Part shown: positions 27,189-36,250 of the stretch, in pieces
Layout: the number at the start of each line of letters is the position of its first letter
Position numbering within the stretch: position 1 is the first letter of the stretch
From: Streptomyces sp. TG1A-8
GTDB lineage: Bacteria; Actinomycetota; Actinomycetes; Streptomycetales; Streptomycetaceae
Direction: 5' to 3'
DNA: 64,000 nucleotides
Assembly (NCBI RefSeq): GCF_030499535.1
Contig: NZ_JASTLB010000001.1
Span: 3,410,001 to 3,474,000 of the forward strand
Position numbers and translations under genes: made by a program
Notes under the pieces: model-generated
What the model saw: the letters and a program-made list of their open reading frames with translations, nothing else
Told to the model about the DNA's origin: nothing
Databases searched by the model: none

Positions 27189-30100
27189 TCATCGCCGCCG
27201 TTCATGCCAGTGCGGATCGATCGACAATGACAGAAGGCCAGCGCTAGATCCCACGATAAGGGATCGCCCCACTTGAGAAATCGACGTGACGGGATGATAA
27301 ACGGGGATCTCCATCAACCGTTTGCCCTCAAGGGGGTCCCAGAGTCGCACAGTTCTATCGTCGCCCCCACTGGCCAAAATGGTTTTACCCTTGGAGCGAA
27401 AAAAAGCAACAGCCCTGACCCAGTCTGTATGCCCATCAAATGTAGCCACAGAGTTACTGCTCAATGGATCCCACATGCGAACCAGAGCATCCCTACCCCC
27501 GGTGACCAACAGCGAACTGCCATTGGCTTCGAATGCCTCGACACACAAAACGCTATCAGGCTGCGCGCCGAACTTACGCACAACCTCGCCCGTCACCGGG
27601 TTCATTAGCGCAAGGGCACCACCAGCAAAGCCTTCACCCGCGCAGGCAAAAAGCGGTTTTCCTTCGCACAGCAGACTGCATACATCGTAGGTCTCCCTGT
27701 ACCAGTCTTCGACTCGAAGTACACATTCTCCAGAAATCGGGTCCCAGACACATATAAGTCCGCTCTGGTCGGCACTCACAACGAGGGACCAATCGAAAAC
27801 ATTTACGTGACACATTGCGACGACCGGTGACGTATGGGAGTGAAAGACCGGCACGAAGTCACCTACAGCAAGGGGTTCGCGCATCCGAATAGCGCCATCA
27901 AACCCACCCGCCAAAACAACTTGTCTGCCAGCCACTTGAGTAGAGAGTGCTGACAAGACGCCTTGCGGCTCACGTCGGAGGCGACGTACAACGTTTCCCG
28001 TCTTTACGCTCAACAGGCGAATTGATCCACTGTAATCACAAGACAATACCGAAGGACGCGACCGAAGTGAGAAGCTCTGAACTGCGAAAACCCCATGCGA
28101 GATCTCAGACAGCGTGTGCCCCATCGCCAAATTCGGATCCCACAGGCGGACCGAATTGTCGAGCCCGCTACTCGCCAACATGGAGCGCTGACCGACTTGA
28201 ACACTGCACACGGCGAGAACATCCTCGGTGTGCCCTTTCAAACGACGGACCAATCGCCCATCTTTCGGATTCCAAAGCAGAATATTTGCGTCACAAAACC
28301 CTGCTATTAGATCCGACTCTCCATCACTTACGACGCATAGCCCGCGAACGGGGTCGCCGGGAGATTCGATTGTCAGCGTCGCCTTGCCGTTGTCTAGCCG
28401 GCGCAGAGTCACTCCTCGCGTCGAAGCGCTTGCCACACACGGAGTATCGTTAACGACAACTTGGCATATCGCGTTTATCTCTTGTTCGTCGGTGTAGTAG
28501 TCTTCATTCAATTCCCCTTCATCCGACATTCCCAATCGTCGAACGACTTTCCCAGTGCGGGGGTCAATTACACTTATGTCTCCAGATTCCGAGCATACAA
28601 GAAATTCTTTCCCTTTCAGTGTTGCCGTACAGATTACCTCCGCCCAGTTTACGGAAGAAACCGTACGGAGATGCCGTCCAGACGATGGATGCCAAATCGA
28701 GATTCGCCCACTGTAGTGTGCAATCGCGAGGATATCTTCGCCCCCAACACGAACGCTTCTTAGCGTAAAGGCGTCAGTAGCGTCTGCGTCTTCACCTTCT
28801 CTAGAGTCATTTTTCAGTGAACGGATTTTGATACCAGTCGTCGGATCCCAAAGCCATACCTCGTTTTCCCTTCGGCTCGTGGAATCTGCAATGCTTGCCA
28901 GTAGGGTGCGGCCTCCCGTCTGAATACTGCAAAGTGCGATTACAGTACCGGCATGGCCCTCTAGCACCCTGATAGTTTCGCCACTCGAAGGATCAGACAA
29001 CCGGAGGTTTCCATTACGGCTACCGCTTGCTAGGAGCTGGCGCCCCCCAGCCTGAACGGCGCAGAGCGCTCCGACTCCGCCGGCGTGGCCTTCGAGTGTA
29101 ACCTCCTCTGATCTAGGCGCTACAGTGGTCCATTCAGCTCTGTAAGGAGTGTCTGCCCGGTATTCCTTGAAATCACTGCCTAGACGCTCCTGCAGTTCAG
29201 TAACACTGAATAGAGAAACGCGCTCAGCAGGATTGGCACCAATCGCCTGTGGCGCTTTTCTGAGAAGTTGGGCACGGTGGCGAGTAGCCTCGCTTGCTCC
29301 ACCATCTGCTAGTGGAATGAGCCGCCTCAGATCTCCCCGCAGCAGATACTCGTCATCCGTAAGAACCTCATCGAGAATTCTGCCCCGATGGGCGTGACCA
29401 GCGAGAGACCTGAAAAGATACGATGGGCAGTTCTGCCATCGCAAAGACCGCCCCTCCGCCATGAACGACCTAGCAATGGCCCGCTCATCCTCTTCTCGCG
29501 AGGATTCATCACGCCGACGGGAAATCAGTGCATCGTTCAATGCCTGATGAAAAAGTCGATACTGACTCACTTCGCCCACATTGCTAGTTTCGATCAAGAA
29601 ATTAGCGGCGGATGACCGGGTAAAATTCTTCACTGCCGAGATACTCAGATCGACACCTGATATCGCCGCCACCGCTGTTTTCCACAAATCAAGAGGAAAT
29701 CCGGGTGCTTCGGCGTACGCTAGGGCTGAAAGTGCGACTTCTGCCCTGACCCCTCCAACGTCGGGAAGCCTTTGCAGGTAGTTCCTGAGAGCCGCTTCGA
29801 CTGTTGGCGTAAAGGATACGTCCTCGGGCTTAATTGCAACGTCGTCATACAAGCCATGAGTGCGGGCGACGAGTCCTGCTACTAGGAAATTCCTTTCAGA
29901 AAGATCAGCAATCCGAAGGGCAACAGGGTTTGCTACCTTCTGATCCAGGTATGGATTACATGGTCGTTCATCTCCCAGAAGACGTAGTGTGGCCTCCGCA
30001 TACGCCGCAAGGTCCGCTTGCTCGAAGAACTCAGAACTGTCAAGGTTAATAACTTCCGCAGCGGGTCCGAAGACATCCAACAAGTTGCCCTCGTCGTCAC

Positions 30101-31340
30101 GCGGTCGAGTGGCAACAAGGACGCGAACTCCGACGTCCGAGCAAGTCTCCACAAGGGGAAGGACGATTCGCGCCACTGTAATACGTGCTTGCTCAGCGTT
30201 TACAGTCTCGTCTAGCGCATCGATAACGACATTGAAGTCCCTGCCCGGACGGGAAACTAGCGCACTGTGGAGAGCAGCGGGAAGATCGTCTATCTGCGTC
30301 GGCAGAGTAGCCGACGCGGCTCGGGCAATCTCACATGCCACGTCCAAGGCAGTTTTTCCCTTGGCGTGCACAGCGCAGGCAACGGAGCCGATGGGAGCCC
30401 GTATGCCGTCGTCCTCAGATGGTAGGGACGCGGCGATTGCCGCATCCGCTGTCGTGACTATCCGGCCTAGTACAGCGGACTTTCCGACGCCGGGTGACCC
30501 AGTGACTACAAGAGCTCGACGCTCGTAACGCCCACCGATCCAATGAATAAGCTTTGTAAGCGCTGCTACACGGCCGCGGAACCTGTAGCCCTGTTCCGTG
30601 TCCACAGTTACACCGCGTGCACGCGGCTTCCAGTGTCTTCCTGCCTCGGGATCTCCTTCGAGCTTCCAACCCCAGGCTGCAAGTGCTGCCTCACCTGCTG
30701 CTTCGATATTCCATTGGCTAAGGGTTCGGATTTTTTGCTCAGGGAGACATCGATCCACTTGGGCAAGTGAAATAGCGCAGGCATCCCCACTTACACCGCT
30801 TGCTTGTCCCACCATGCCGACTACTGCATTGTAGTCCGGGGACCAAAGCGCCGCCCCGCTATACCCTGGGCGAACGGGATAGCGCGAATCTGTATCCAGG
30901 CGCACCCACCCGTAACTCAACTCTTCGCCGATCAGACCACTGGACGAATTACCTATCCATTGCCCGTCGGGAAAACCAAAAGACCACCAGTCCCCACCCA
31001 CTAGGTCTCCAGCGCTGGGGCATCTCAACCTGGCAGACATGTCGTCAGGCAGAGCGTCCTCCAGATACAGGATAGCAACATCTTGTATCTGGGGCTGCGG
31101 TGGCGTTATTACCTCGCGAACCCGGATTCTCCGAGGGCCCATGTAATCTGACTTAGGGAATGCAACCCAGGGTTTGCCTTCCTTGCTCAATAGGGGCAAT
31201 ACAACGTGGGCGCAAGTTACGACTCGATCAACATCAGCGACGAATCCTGATCCGAGAGGGCGCAGGTCATCCTCTGACGCGTGTACGGCTGCGACCCACA
31301 TCGCTGCCTGCGGTCTAGCGTCGCGCTCGGCCCCGGACAT
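27189..31340 (-). CDS. trypsin-like protease / STAND NTPase / WD40 repeat protein
   Basis: The 1,383-aa protein has a chymotrypsin-fold protease at residues ~10-200 with an intact triad: His45 in VVTCAHVV, Asp87 in QDVAILYLED, Ser161 in RPGYSGAALW. A STAND (NACHT/AP-ATPase-like) NTPase follows with Walker A GSPGVGKS at 281-288 and Walker B VVIDALDE at ~371-378. Winged-helix/helical sequence reaches ~700, then WD40-type repeats (LLASGSRNGNLRLSDP, MLASSGLDNSVRLWDP, ILASGGDDRTVRLWDP) run to the end. The layout is sensor repeats, NTP-driven oligomerisation switch and proteolytic effector, as in predicted conflict systems. It lies 10 bp after a Trypco1-type gene and is clearly AT-richer than its surroundings, suggesting separate acquisition as cargo. 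Confidence 0.92.
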   Translation of the reverse strand: MSGAERDARPQAAMWVAAVHASEDDLRPLGSGFVADVDRVVTCAHVVLPLLSKEGKPWVAFPKSDYMGPRRIRVREVITPPQPQIQDVAILYLEDALPDDMSARLRCPSAGDLVGGDWWSFGFPDGQWIGNSSSGLIGEELSYGWVRLDTDSRYPVRPGYSGAALWSPDYNAVVGMVGQASGVSGDACAISLAQVDRCLPEQKIRTLSQWNIEAAGEAALAAWGWKLEGDPEAGRHWKPRARGVTVDTEQGYRFRGRVAALTKLIHWIGGRYERRALVVTGSPGVGKSAVLGRIVTTADAAIAASLPSEDDGIRAPIGSVACAVHAKGKTALDVACEIARAASATLPTQIDDLPAALHSALVSRPGRDFNVVIDALDETVNAEQARITVARIVLPLVETCSDVGVRVLVATRPRDDEGNLLDVFGPAAEVINLDSSEFFEQADLAAYAEATLRLLGDERPCNPYLDQKVANPVALRIADLSERNFLVAGLVARTHGLYDDVAIKPEDVSFTPTVEAALRNYLQRLPDVGGVRAEVALSALAYAEAPGFPLDLWKTAVAAISGVDLSISAVKNFTRSSAANFLIETSNVGEVSQYRLFHQALNDALISRRRDESSREEDERAIARSFMAEGRSLRWQNCPSYLFRSLAGHAHRGRILDEVLTDDEYLLRGDLRRLIPLADGGASEATRHRAQLLRKAPQAIGANPAERVSLFSVTELQERLGSDFKEYRADTPYRAEWTTVAPRSEEVTLEGHAGGVGALCAVQAGGRQLLASGSRNGNLRLSDPSSGETIRVLEGHAGTVIALCSIQTGGRTLLASIADSTSRRENEVWLWDPTTGIKIRSLKNDSREGEDADATDAFTLRSVRVGGEDILAIAHYSGRISIWHPSSGRHLRTVSSVNWAEVICTATLKGKEFLVCSESGDISVIDPRTGKVVRRLGMSDEGELNEDYYTDEQEINAICQVVVNDTPCVASASTRGVTLRRLDNGKATLTIESPGDPVRGLCVVSDGESDLIAGFCDANILLWNPKDGRLVRRLKGHTEDVLAVCSVQVGQRSMLASSGLDNSVRLWDPNLAMGHTLSEISHGVFAVQSFSLRSRPSVLSCDYSGSIRLLSVKTGNVVRRLRREPQGVLSALSTQVAGRQVVLAGGFDGAIRMREPLAVGDFVPVFHSHTSPVVAMCHVNVFDWSLVVSADQSGLICVWDPISGECVLRVEDWYRETYDVCSLLCEGKPLFACAGEGFAGGALALMNPVTGEVVRKFGAQPDSVLCVEAFEANGSSLLVTGGRDALVRMWDPLSSNSVATFDGHTDWVRAVAFFRSKGKTILASGGDDRTVRLWDPLEGKRLMEIPVYHPVTSISQVGRSLIVGSSAGLLSLSIDPHWHERRR

Positions 31341-31350
31341 GTAGCGCTAC

Positions 31351-31668
31351 CTATGCTGCGGCGCTGCTGCCGTCAGGCTTCCAAGTCAGCGTGACTTCGA
31401 AATTGGCATCCACGCCCGTTTTTGCCACGATCCAGTTGGTTGTACCGTTTACTTTGATCCCGAACTTTACCTGCACTTCGCTCGGTTTAACTTCGGCCAC
31501 CTTTTGCATCACTATGCGAGCCGCCTGGACAGCAGGATGCACTGCTTCTTGGACGTGACCTGCAACGCCATCTGCACTCACGGGTTGGAAGTCATTCGTT
31601 GGCTCAATCTCGAATCGCACAGTGGTAGCATCATCGAGCATGTAAGTAACTACTTGAGATGTAGTCAA
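31351..31668 (-). CDS. Trypco1-type (CU044_2847-like) partner of the trypsin-STAND protein
   Basis: The ~105-aa protein has the pattern of the trypsin-co-occurring domain 1 family: an N-terminal beta strand (TTVRFEIEPTNDF), a helix (EAVHPAVQAARIVMQKV), then PSEVQVKFGIKVNG and the terminal strand FEVTLTW. Such small proteins are encoded with trypsin-fold proteases in predicted conflict operons and may be the protease's switch or substrate. The TTG at 31668 is preferred because GGGGGAG lies 6 bp before it; ATG 31641 and ATG 31701 are alternatives. The gene ends 10 bp before the protease-STAND start, so the two are an operon. Confidence 0.78.
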   Translation of the reverse strand: MTTSQVVTYMLDDATTVRFEIEPTNDFQPVSADGVAGHVQEAVHPAVQAARIVMQKVAEVKPSEVQVKFGIKVNGTTNWIVAKTGVDANFEVTLTWKPDGSSAAA

Positions 31669-32129
31669 CAGTCTCTCCCCCTCGCTCAGAGCGTCTAGCA
31701 TAGTGGCCCCGTCTGAGCTTGATGCTCTGTCTGCGTCAGATATGAGGTCAGCGGATGAACGCCGGCAGGCGCACGCCGCAGGTCGGCTAGGCATCCGGTA
31801 CTGGAGCACCCAAGCTTCCCGAACTAAGGCTCAGACACCGTCATCGCGTGGCTGCCGTCGTGGCTTGCTCTGGTCGACGGCGGTGCAGCGTGGTGCAGGC
31901 CGATGAGGGTACAGCGAGGCACGCGCGTGCCGGGTCAGCCGGCGCACCCGCCGTCGTGGCTGACTGTCGTCGGCTGAGATTCGTGCCACAACCGTGCCAG
32001 ATACAGGGGTCAGCCACGGTCAACGCCGGTGCCCTGCGGTCGAGTAGCCGCCCGCTGCCTCGGCAGGCGAAGCCGCAGCTCAGCCCGTGCATCACCCCGC
32101 CTCTCTCCTAAAGTGGTTGTCCAGACCGC
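31669..32129. other. gap upstream of the cargo operon
   Basis: No gene is supported. It should contain the promoter of the Trypco1-STAND operon. A 10-bp inverted repeat, CGTGGCTGAC (31,955-31,964) / GTCAGCCACG (32,009-32,018), brackets a pair of CGTGCCA-type sites. Confidence 0.5.
31982..32001. promoter_or_regulatory. candidate integrase arm-type sites (right arm, distal)
   Basis: CGTGCCACA and CGTGCCAGA lie 11 bp apart in the same orientation and spacing as the pairs at 17,307 and 32,943. Confidence 0.5.
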
Positions 32130-32444
32130 TCACCGAGTCCACACGCGCTGGAACTCTTCGGCCGGGATGGCCTCCAGCGGATCCTGTCCAGGATCGATTG
32201 CTTGGTCTGTCAGGCCGCCGTGCTCGTCCTCCAGGTGCTCCCAGCTGTATCGGTGGAGCTGGCCGGCCGCAGTCAGCTCGGCCTGCTTGATGACGATCAA
32301 CTCGCCGCGATCGGGTACGGCCTCGATGTACCAGAGGCCGCCTTCTTCGTCAGCGTGGCGGAAGTGGTGCCGCCGAGTGGCGCACTCGTCGAGGACTCGG
32401 TAGTACGCCGTGATCTCTGCCGCGATGCGCTCCAGGTCGTCCAC
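32130..32444 (-). CDS. hypothetical protein, acidic, in AICE cargo
   Basis: About 104 residues from the GTG at 32444 (VDDLERIAAEITAYYRVLDE) look like an authentic soluble protein, with GGLWYIEAVPDRGELIVIK centrally and an acidic, Gln/Glu-rich end (IPAEEFQRVW). I do not recognise a family. The longer frame to 32633 includes sequence unlike a protein start. No clear ribosome-binding site is visible. It is divergent from the DUF7660-like gene near the right end of the element. Confidence 0.6.
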   Translation of the reverse strand: MDDLERIAAEITAYYRVLDECATRRHHFRHADEEGGLWYIEAVPDRGELIVIKQAELTAAGQLHRYSWEHLEDEHGGLTDQAIDPGQDPLEAIPAEEFQRVWTR

Positions 32445-32658
32445 GGAATCATCGTGCCAACGAACGCAGGTAGTTGGGACGTTGTGACATCCACAAGTGA
32501 CATCAACGGCGCCGGACGCCAGCACTCCCAGACAGCCTGGCATGGCCAGCGTGGCCGTGTCGTTCCCAGTGGTGCCGAGGAGCGATCGAACTCCTAAAGC
32601 GGTGCTCACCAGGCTCGACCACACCACGAGCATGCCCAGTAGGGTGCCGCTCGTGAAT

Positions 32659-32901
32659 ATGTGTCCTGATCACGTCGACAGCAGAGAAGACCTGGCTGCC
32701 TTCGTCCGTGCCCTTCACCGCAGCCACACCGAGGAGGGCCACTCATGGGAGAACGCGGACCTCGCGGGTTTCCTGGAGGCGCTGGCAGCCTGGATCGACG
32801 ACGCAAACGGCTGGTACAGCAACGCCGGCCGCAATCTGCCCGCCAGCGGTGACTGGAACTTTTTCGCACGAGCCTTGCAGGCTGCGACCACCTACGAGTA
32901 G
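32659..32901 (+). CDS. DUF7660-like small protein
   Basis: The 80-aa protein reads DSREDLAAFVRALHRSH, then NADLAGFLEALAAWIDDANGWY and DWNFFARALQAATTYE. This matches the pattern of the short DUF7660 family, often encoded in accessory or toxin-associated loci. The ATG at 32659 starts directly before the domain. It is the only plus-strand gene of the AICE and the last before attR. Confidence 0.7.
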   Translation: MCPDHVDSREDLAAFVRALHRSHTEEGHSWENADLAGFLEALAAWIDDANGWYSNAGRNLPASGDWNFFARALQAATTYE

Positions 32902-32942
32902 TCCGTGGCTCACAGCAGAAGCGCAGAGCGGACGTCAGCGCC

Positions 32943-32962
32943 CGTGCCATACGCGTGCCAGA
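32943..32962. promoter_or_regulatory. candidate integrase arm-type sites (right arm, proximal)
   Basis: CGTGCCATA and CGTGCCAGA lie 11 bp apart, about 105 bp inside attR. Orientation and spacing match the left-arm pair. Confidence 0.55.
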
Positions 32963-33067
32963 TCGTGCAGGGAGCCACGGGGAACGGCGGGGACCAGGCC
33001 GCCGGTCAGTCAGGCCCCGCGCCCGCTCCGCCGCAGTTCAGCCAAGCAGCCGCCCACCGAGAACCCA

Positions 33068-33155
33068 AGCTTCCCAAGCTGAGAGCGCGAGTTCGATTCT
33101 CGTCACCCGCTCCACGAAGAAGGCCCAGGTCACGGACCCGGGTCTTTTTGCTGTG
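33068..33155. repeat. attR: right attachment-site repeat
   Basis: This is the second copy of the 88-bp tRNA-Gly 3'-half repeat with one mismatch (T at 33,143 for C at 17,276). It carries only the tRNA 3' portion (anticodon arm onward) and the terminator, so no functional tRNA is encoded here. Confidence 0.95.
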
Positions 33156-33503
33156 TCCGGGGATCGGTCGTGGCGTGCCGGATCCGCGCCGGGAGGCTCG
33201 TCGGGCCTCTTCCGGGTGACCGCCCCTCCGGCCTCCCGGCCGGTGGCGTCCAGACCGACGGCTGCCCCTTCCCCCACGTGTCCGCGTGGCCCTGGAAGTC
33301 CACCGCGCCCGCTTCGGGATTCCCCCGCTCGTCCTGGCGGGCCCCGGCCGTTCCTCGGCACGCAGTCGTCGGCATCCACCGCGGTGTGGAAGGCGGAGGA
33401 AGCCGGGCGCACACCCCCGGCCAGGCCTGGACAGCAGGCCTGGTACCGGACGGAGAGAAGCCACTGAACGCTCCGAAGCGCCGCCACCCCCTGCGCCATG
33501 GCT
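33156..33503 (-). pseudogene. integrase remnant of an older element, internally deleted
   Basis: Immediately outside attR the sequence aligns to the AICE int gene in the same order and strand. 33,170-33,260 matches the int 3' end (17,300-17,390). 33,280-33,350 matches 18,235-18,305 (shared CACCGCGCCCGCTTCGGG). 33,365-33,420 matches 18,325-18,380 (CAGTCGTCGGC and GCCGGGCGCA), and 33,460-33,500 matches the int 5' end (CGCTCCGAAGCG). Roughly 840 bp of the middle is missing. It carries many substitutions and cannot encode a working integrase. Confidence 0.78.
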
Positions 33504-34094
33504 ACGACCACGGCCTCGACGCCCTCGCACGCGGATACGGGGTCGACGTCGCCGACTGAACGGCGGTGCCGGACGCGGAGGTCTCGCGTCCCCTGTTCGG
33601 ACCGGCGGCGCAGTGCGGGTGGGGAACCAAGCGCAGGGACCGGCAGGCAGGAGGAGGCTGCGGGAGCGGGTGCCGTCTTCCACCACGGGATGGTGCCGCT
33701 CGTGTCGGACTCCTGCATGGGCCAGCTCGCCCTCCTGAGGAGCGTGCTGGGCACCCTGGTGGACGGCGAACAGCACGGGTCGGATCGTGCACCCCCCACC
33801 AGTGCCTTCCTGGGCTCTTGGCCGCCGGGTTCGTGGCCGCCGGCAGCGCGCACGAAGGAGCTCCCGACCGCCGACCGCCACCCGCCCCCACCTGCATCGC
33901 GGGATTCCCCGGTGCCGCCGCTTCCCTCCGGCCGCGGTCACCGGCCCCTCCTCAGTCCGATGGCCGTGCGGCCAGCGAGCGCGGCGCCGGGCAAGGCGGG
34001 TGCCACGCCCCGAACTCCCTTGATCCCCGACTGCCCAGGGGCCGAGGAGGTCACCGTTCCGCGCGGGTCCGGGCGAGCGCTGCCGGTGCACGCC
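33504..34094. other. decayed or non-coding segment right of the element
   Basis: Open frames exist on both strands but none has a recognisable domain or ribosome-binding site. The stretch follows the integrase remnant and may be degraded DNA of an earlier integration. Confidence 0.45.
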
Positions 34095-35519
34095 TCACTC
34101 GGGCAGCGCCCGACCGACCACCGGGTGCGGTTCGGGGCGCCGCGCCGGTGCGGGAACCCGCGACCACCGTGCGGTGGTCCGCGCGTAGCCGTGGACCACC
34201 GAGGTCATGGCCAGCACGATCAGTGGTCCCGCCACCCACGGATGCCGGGCCATCTGCAGGGGCAGGCAGCGGTACGACACCAGGAGCGCGGCGAAGACCG
34301 AGGCGCCGTAGGCGGCCAACCGGATCCCCGACCGGTCCCAGCCGCGGTCGAACGAGCGCAGAGCCGCCTCGATCGTGAGCACGAACACCACGCCGGCGAC
34401 GAGGTCCGTGCCGTAGTGGTAGCCGAATCCCAGCGTGGCGCAGAGCGTGGCGATCAGCCAGAACGTTCCTGCGTGGCGCAGGAGCCGCGGGCCCTTGCGG
34501 GAGTGTATGAAGATCGCGGTCGCCCACGCCGTGTGCAGGCTGGGCATGCAGTTCCGTGGGGTGATCCCGTCGAACGGCATGTGGTGCGGGGCACCGACCG
34601 GCGGCAGCGCCCGCGGCCACAGGTCGGCCACGGCCCAGGGCTCGCTGGGCGGCATGTGCGGCGCCCACAGGCTGACCGCCGACCAGTGCTCGGCGCCCGT
34701 GCCGTAGGCGAAGACCGGTCCGACCACGGGGAAGACCAGGTAGAAGGCCGGTCCGAGGAGGCCGATCACCAGGAACGTGCGCACCAGGTGGTGGCGCGGG
34801 AAGCGGCGCTCGGCCGCCACGTCGCGCAGTTGGTACAGCGCGACGACGACCGCGGCCACCGCGAGCTGGCCGTAGACGACGTCGAGGAGGTTGAAGCCGA
34901 TGGGTCCGGTGGCCGTCACGGCCCGGCCCACCAGCCACGAGGGGTCGCCCAGCGCGTGATCGGCGGTCGCCACGTACTGGTCGAGCACCGTCGTGCGGGT
35001 CTTCGAGGTGATGAACAGCCAGGTGTCGCCGGTCTTGCGGCCGGCCACCAGCAGCAGGCCCAGCCCGGCGCCTTTCAGCAGCAGGACCCGTTCCCGGCCG
35101 GTGCGGCGGGTGACGGCGATGACCGCACAGCCCAGGATCACCCACAGGGCGCCGTTGCCGAAGGGGTCGCCGCCGGCCGTCCTGGCGCCGACCGCCCACC
35201 GGAACGCCGCGAGGGCGACGTCGACACCGATCGCCGCGCCCACGGCGATGAACCGTTCCCGCCAGGTGAGCACCACCATCGTCAACGCCATGGCGGCGTA
35301 CAGCAGACCGCCCGACTTCGGGGCGGATATCAGCTCCCGCGCCTGGTTGGTGATCGGCCCCGGTTCGCCGTAGTGACGCGCGGCGACCTCCAGCGCGACG
35401 AGGAACCCGAGGGCCGCGACGGCGACCGCGGCCCAGAGTCCGGCCCGTGGTCGGCGCCGTGCGGGGAGCTCGGCTCTCCCCTTCGTTCGCGAGGAGTTAT
35501 GCGGTGGTATGTGTCTCAA
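34095..35519 (-). CDS. PAP2-family membrane phosphatase (inositol phosphorylceramide synthase-like)
   Basis: The ~474-aa protein has an N-terminal half with many membrane segments. The C-terminal PAP2 catalytic region carries MPSLHTAWATA (SGxH-like) and GFGYHYGTDLVAGV, giving the His/Asp catalytic set. It probably hydrolyses or transfers phosphate from a lipid such as a polyprenyl or phosphatidate substrate at the outer membrane face. The longest frame starts at a TTG at 35519 with no good ribosome-binding site, so the true start may be later. It lies between integrase-graveyard sequences, but codon use is like the chromosome. Confidence 0.85.
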   Translation of the reverse strand: MRHIPPHNSSRTKGRAELPARRRPRAGLWAAVAVAALGFLVALEVAARHYGEPGPITNQARELISAPKSGGLLYAAMALTMVVLTWRERFIAVGAAIGVDVALAAFRWAVGARTAGGDPFGNGALWVILGCAVIAVTRRTGRERVLLLKGAGLGLLLVAGRKTGDTWLFITSKTRTTVLDQYVATADHALGDPSWLVGRAVTATGPIGFNLLDVVYGQLAVAAVVVALYQLRDVAAERRFPRHHLVRTFLVIGLLGPAFYLVFPVVGPVFAYGTGAEHWSAVSLWAPHMPPSEPWAVADLWPRALPPVGAPHHMPFDGITPRNCMPSLHTAWATAIFIHSRKGPRLLRHAGTFWLIATLCATLGFGYHYGTDLVAGVVFVLTIEAALRSFDRGWDRSGIRLAAYGASVFAALLVSYRCLPLQMARHPWVAGPLIVLAMTSVVHGYARTTARWSRVPAPARRPEPHPVVGRALPE

Positions 35520-36250
35520 TTTTCGTCAGCTTTGCTAGTTCTTGCTCACAGCAGGGTGGTTGTGGCTCATCACCCTTCGATCGGAACCGCATTCCCCCTC
35601 ACGGGGGCGACCCGTGGGGACGAGGCGGAAAAGGCACGGTCCGGGTTCCGGCCCCGTTCTCGCCGGCCGCGCACGGCACCGGCGACGGCTGCTACGGCTG
35701 CGGCTGCGGCTGCGGGCACACGGTCCGCCGGCGTGGGGGTGGTCTCCGACCGGGGCGCTCGCCGTGGGGGGCCTCGCAGGCGCCAGCATCACCGGCGAGC
35801 GGCAGGACGGGCGCCGCGCGGGCGGCGCCGGCGCGGTCCGCACCCGCGACGGCGGTGGCGTCGGGGGAGTCCGCCGGACAGGGGGCATCCGGTTCACGGT
35901 GCCCGCCGGCGAAGGGCCCCCGGTCGCGGCACGCGCTTGCGCGGTGGGGTCGTTCCACCCGCGGACCCCATGCGTCCCTCAGAGCCCCGAGACACCTCAC
36001 GCCCCCCTGATCCGCCCCCGCACGCCACCCGTGCCCCCGGTGTGCCCCTCAGAGCGGACGGCCATGGTCGACGGCGGTGCTCCGGACTCTCGCGCCGAGG
36101 GAAGCACAATGAATCCGCGCAGGTCAATAGCCGCGCGAGCCCACACCCGCCGTCGCTTCCCGGGCCGAGGGCGCCGGCTCGGCTCTCGTCGTCCGCTCCA
36201 CGGCGAAGGCCCAGGCAGCGACCCGGGCCTTCGGTGGCGGACGCGGAGCC
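35520..36250. other. non-coding stretch containing a degenerate att copy
   Basis: No gene is supported. Its left part should carry the PAP2 gene promoter. The att-like sequence at 36,154-36,231 is described separately. Confidence 0.45.
36154..36231. repeat. degenerate tRNA-Gly att copy (old attachment site)
   Basis: Aligned without gaps to attL from 17,201, 48 of the first 62 bases match, including CGCTTCCC, CTCTCGTC, CCGCTCCACG and GAAGGCCCAGG. After a 1-base gap GACCCGGGCCTT matches again. It retains the tRNA 3' end and terminator outline but is clearly decayed. Confidence 0.8.

Larger units (their letters stand above)
17201..33155. mobile_element. pSAM2-like actinomycete integrative conjugative element (AICE)
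   Basis: The ~15.9-kb element is bounded by the 88-bp tRNA-Gly repeat. It contains the AICE set in order: integrase (interrupted), excisionase, RepSA-type replication initiator, spread genes, a TraB/FtsK-type DNA translocase, an SCO3933-like protein and a regulatory block. Defence-type cargo lies at the far end. Almost all genes run on the minus strand. Transfer would be as double-stranded DNA through TraB, as in pSAM2. The integrase lesion suggests that the element may be trapped. Confidence 0.93.

Noticed and set aside
26818..27192. 124-codon minus-strand frame between XRE and STAND genes
   Set aside because: Arg/Gly-rich without domain or ribosome-binding site; treated as non-coding.
33068..33141. 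second tRNA-Gly gene at attR
   Set aside because: Only the 3' half of the tRNA is present; the acceptor 5' strand and D arm are missing.
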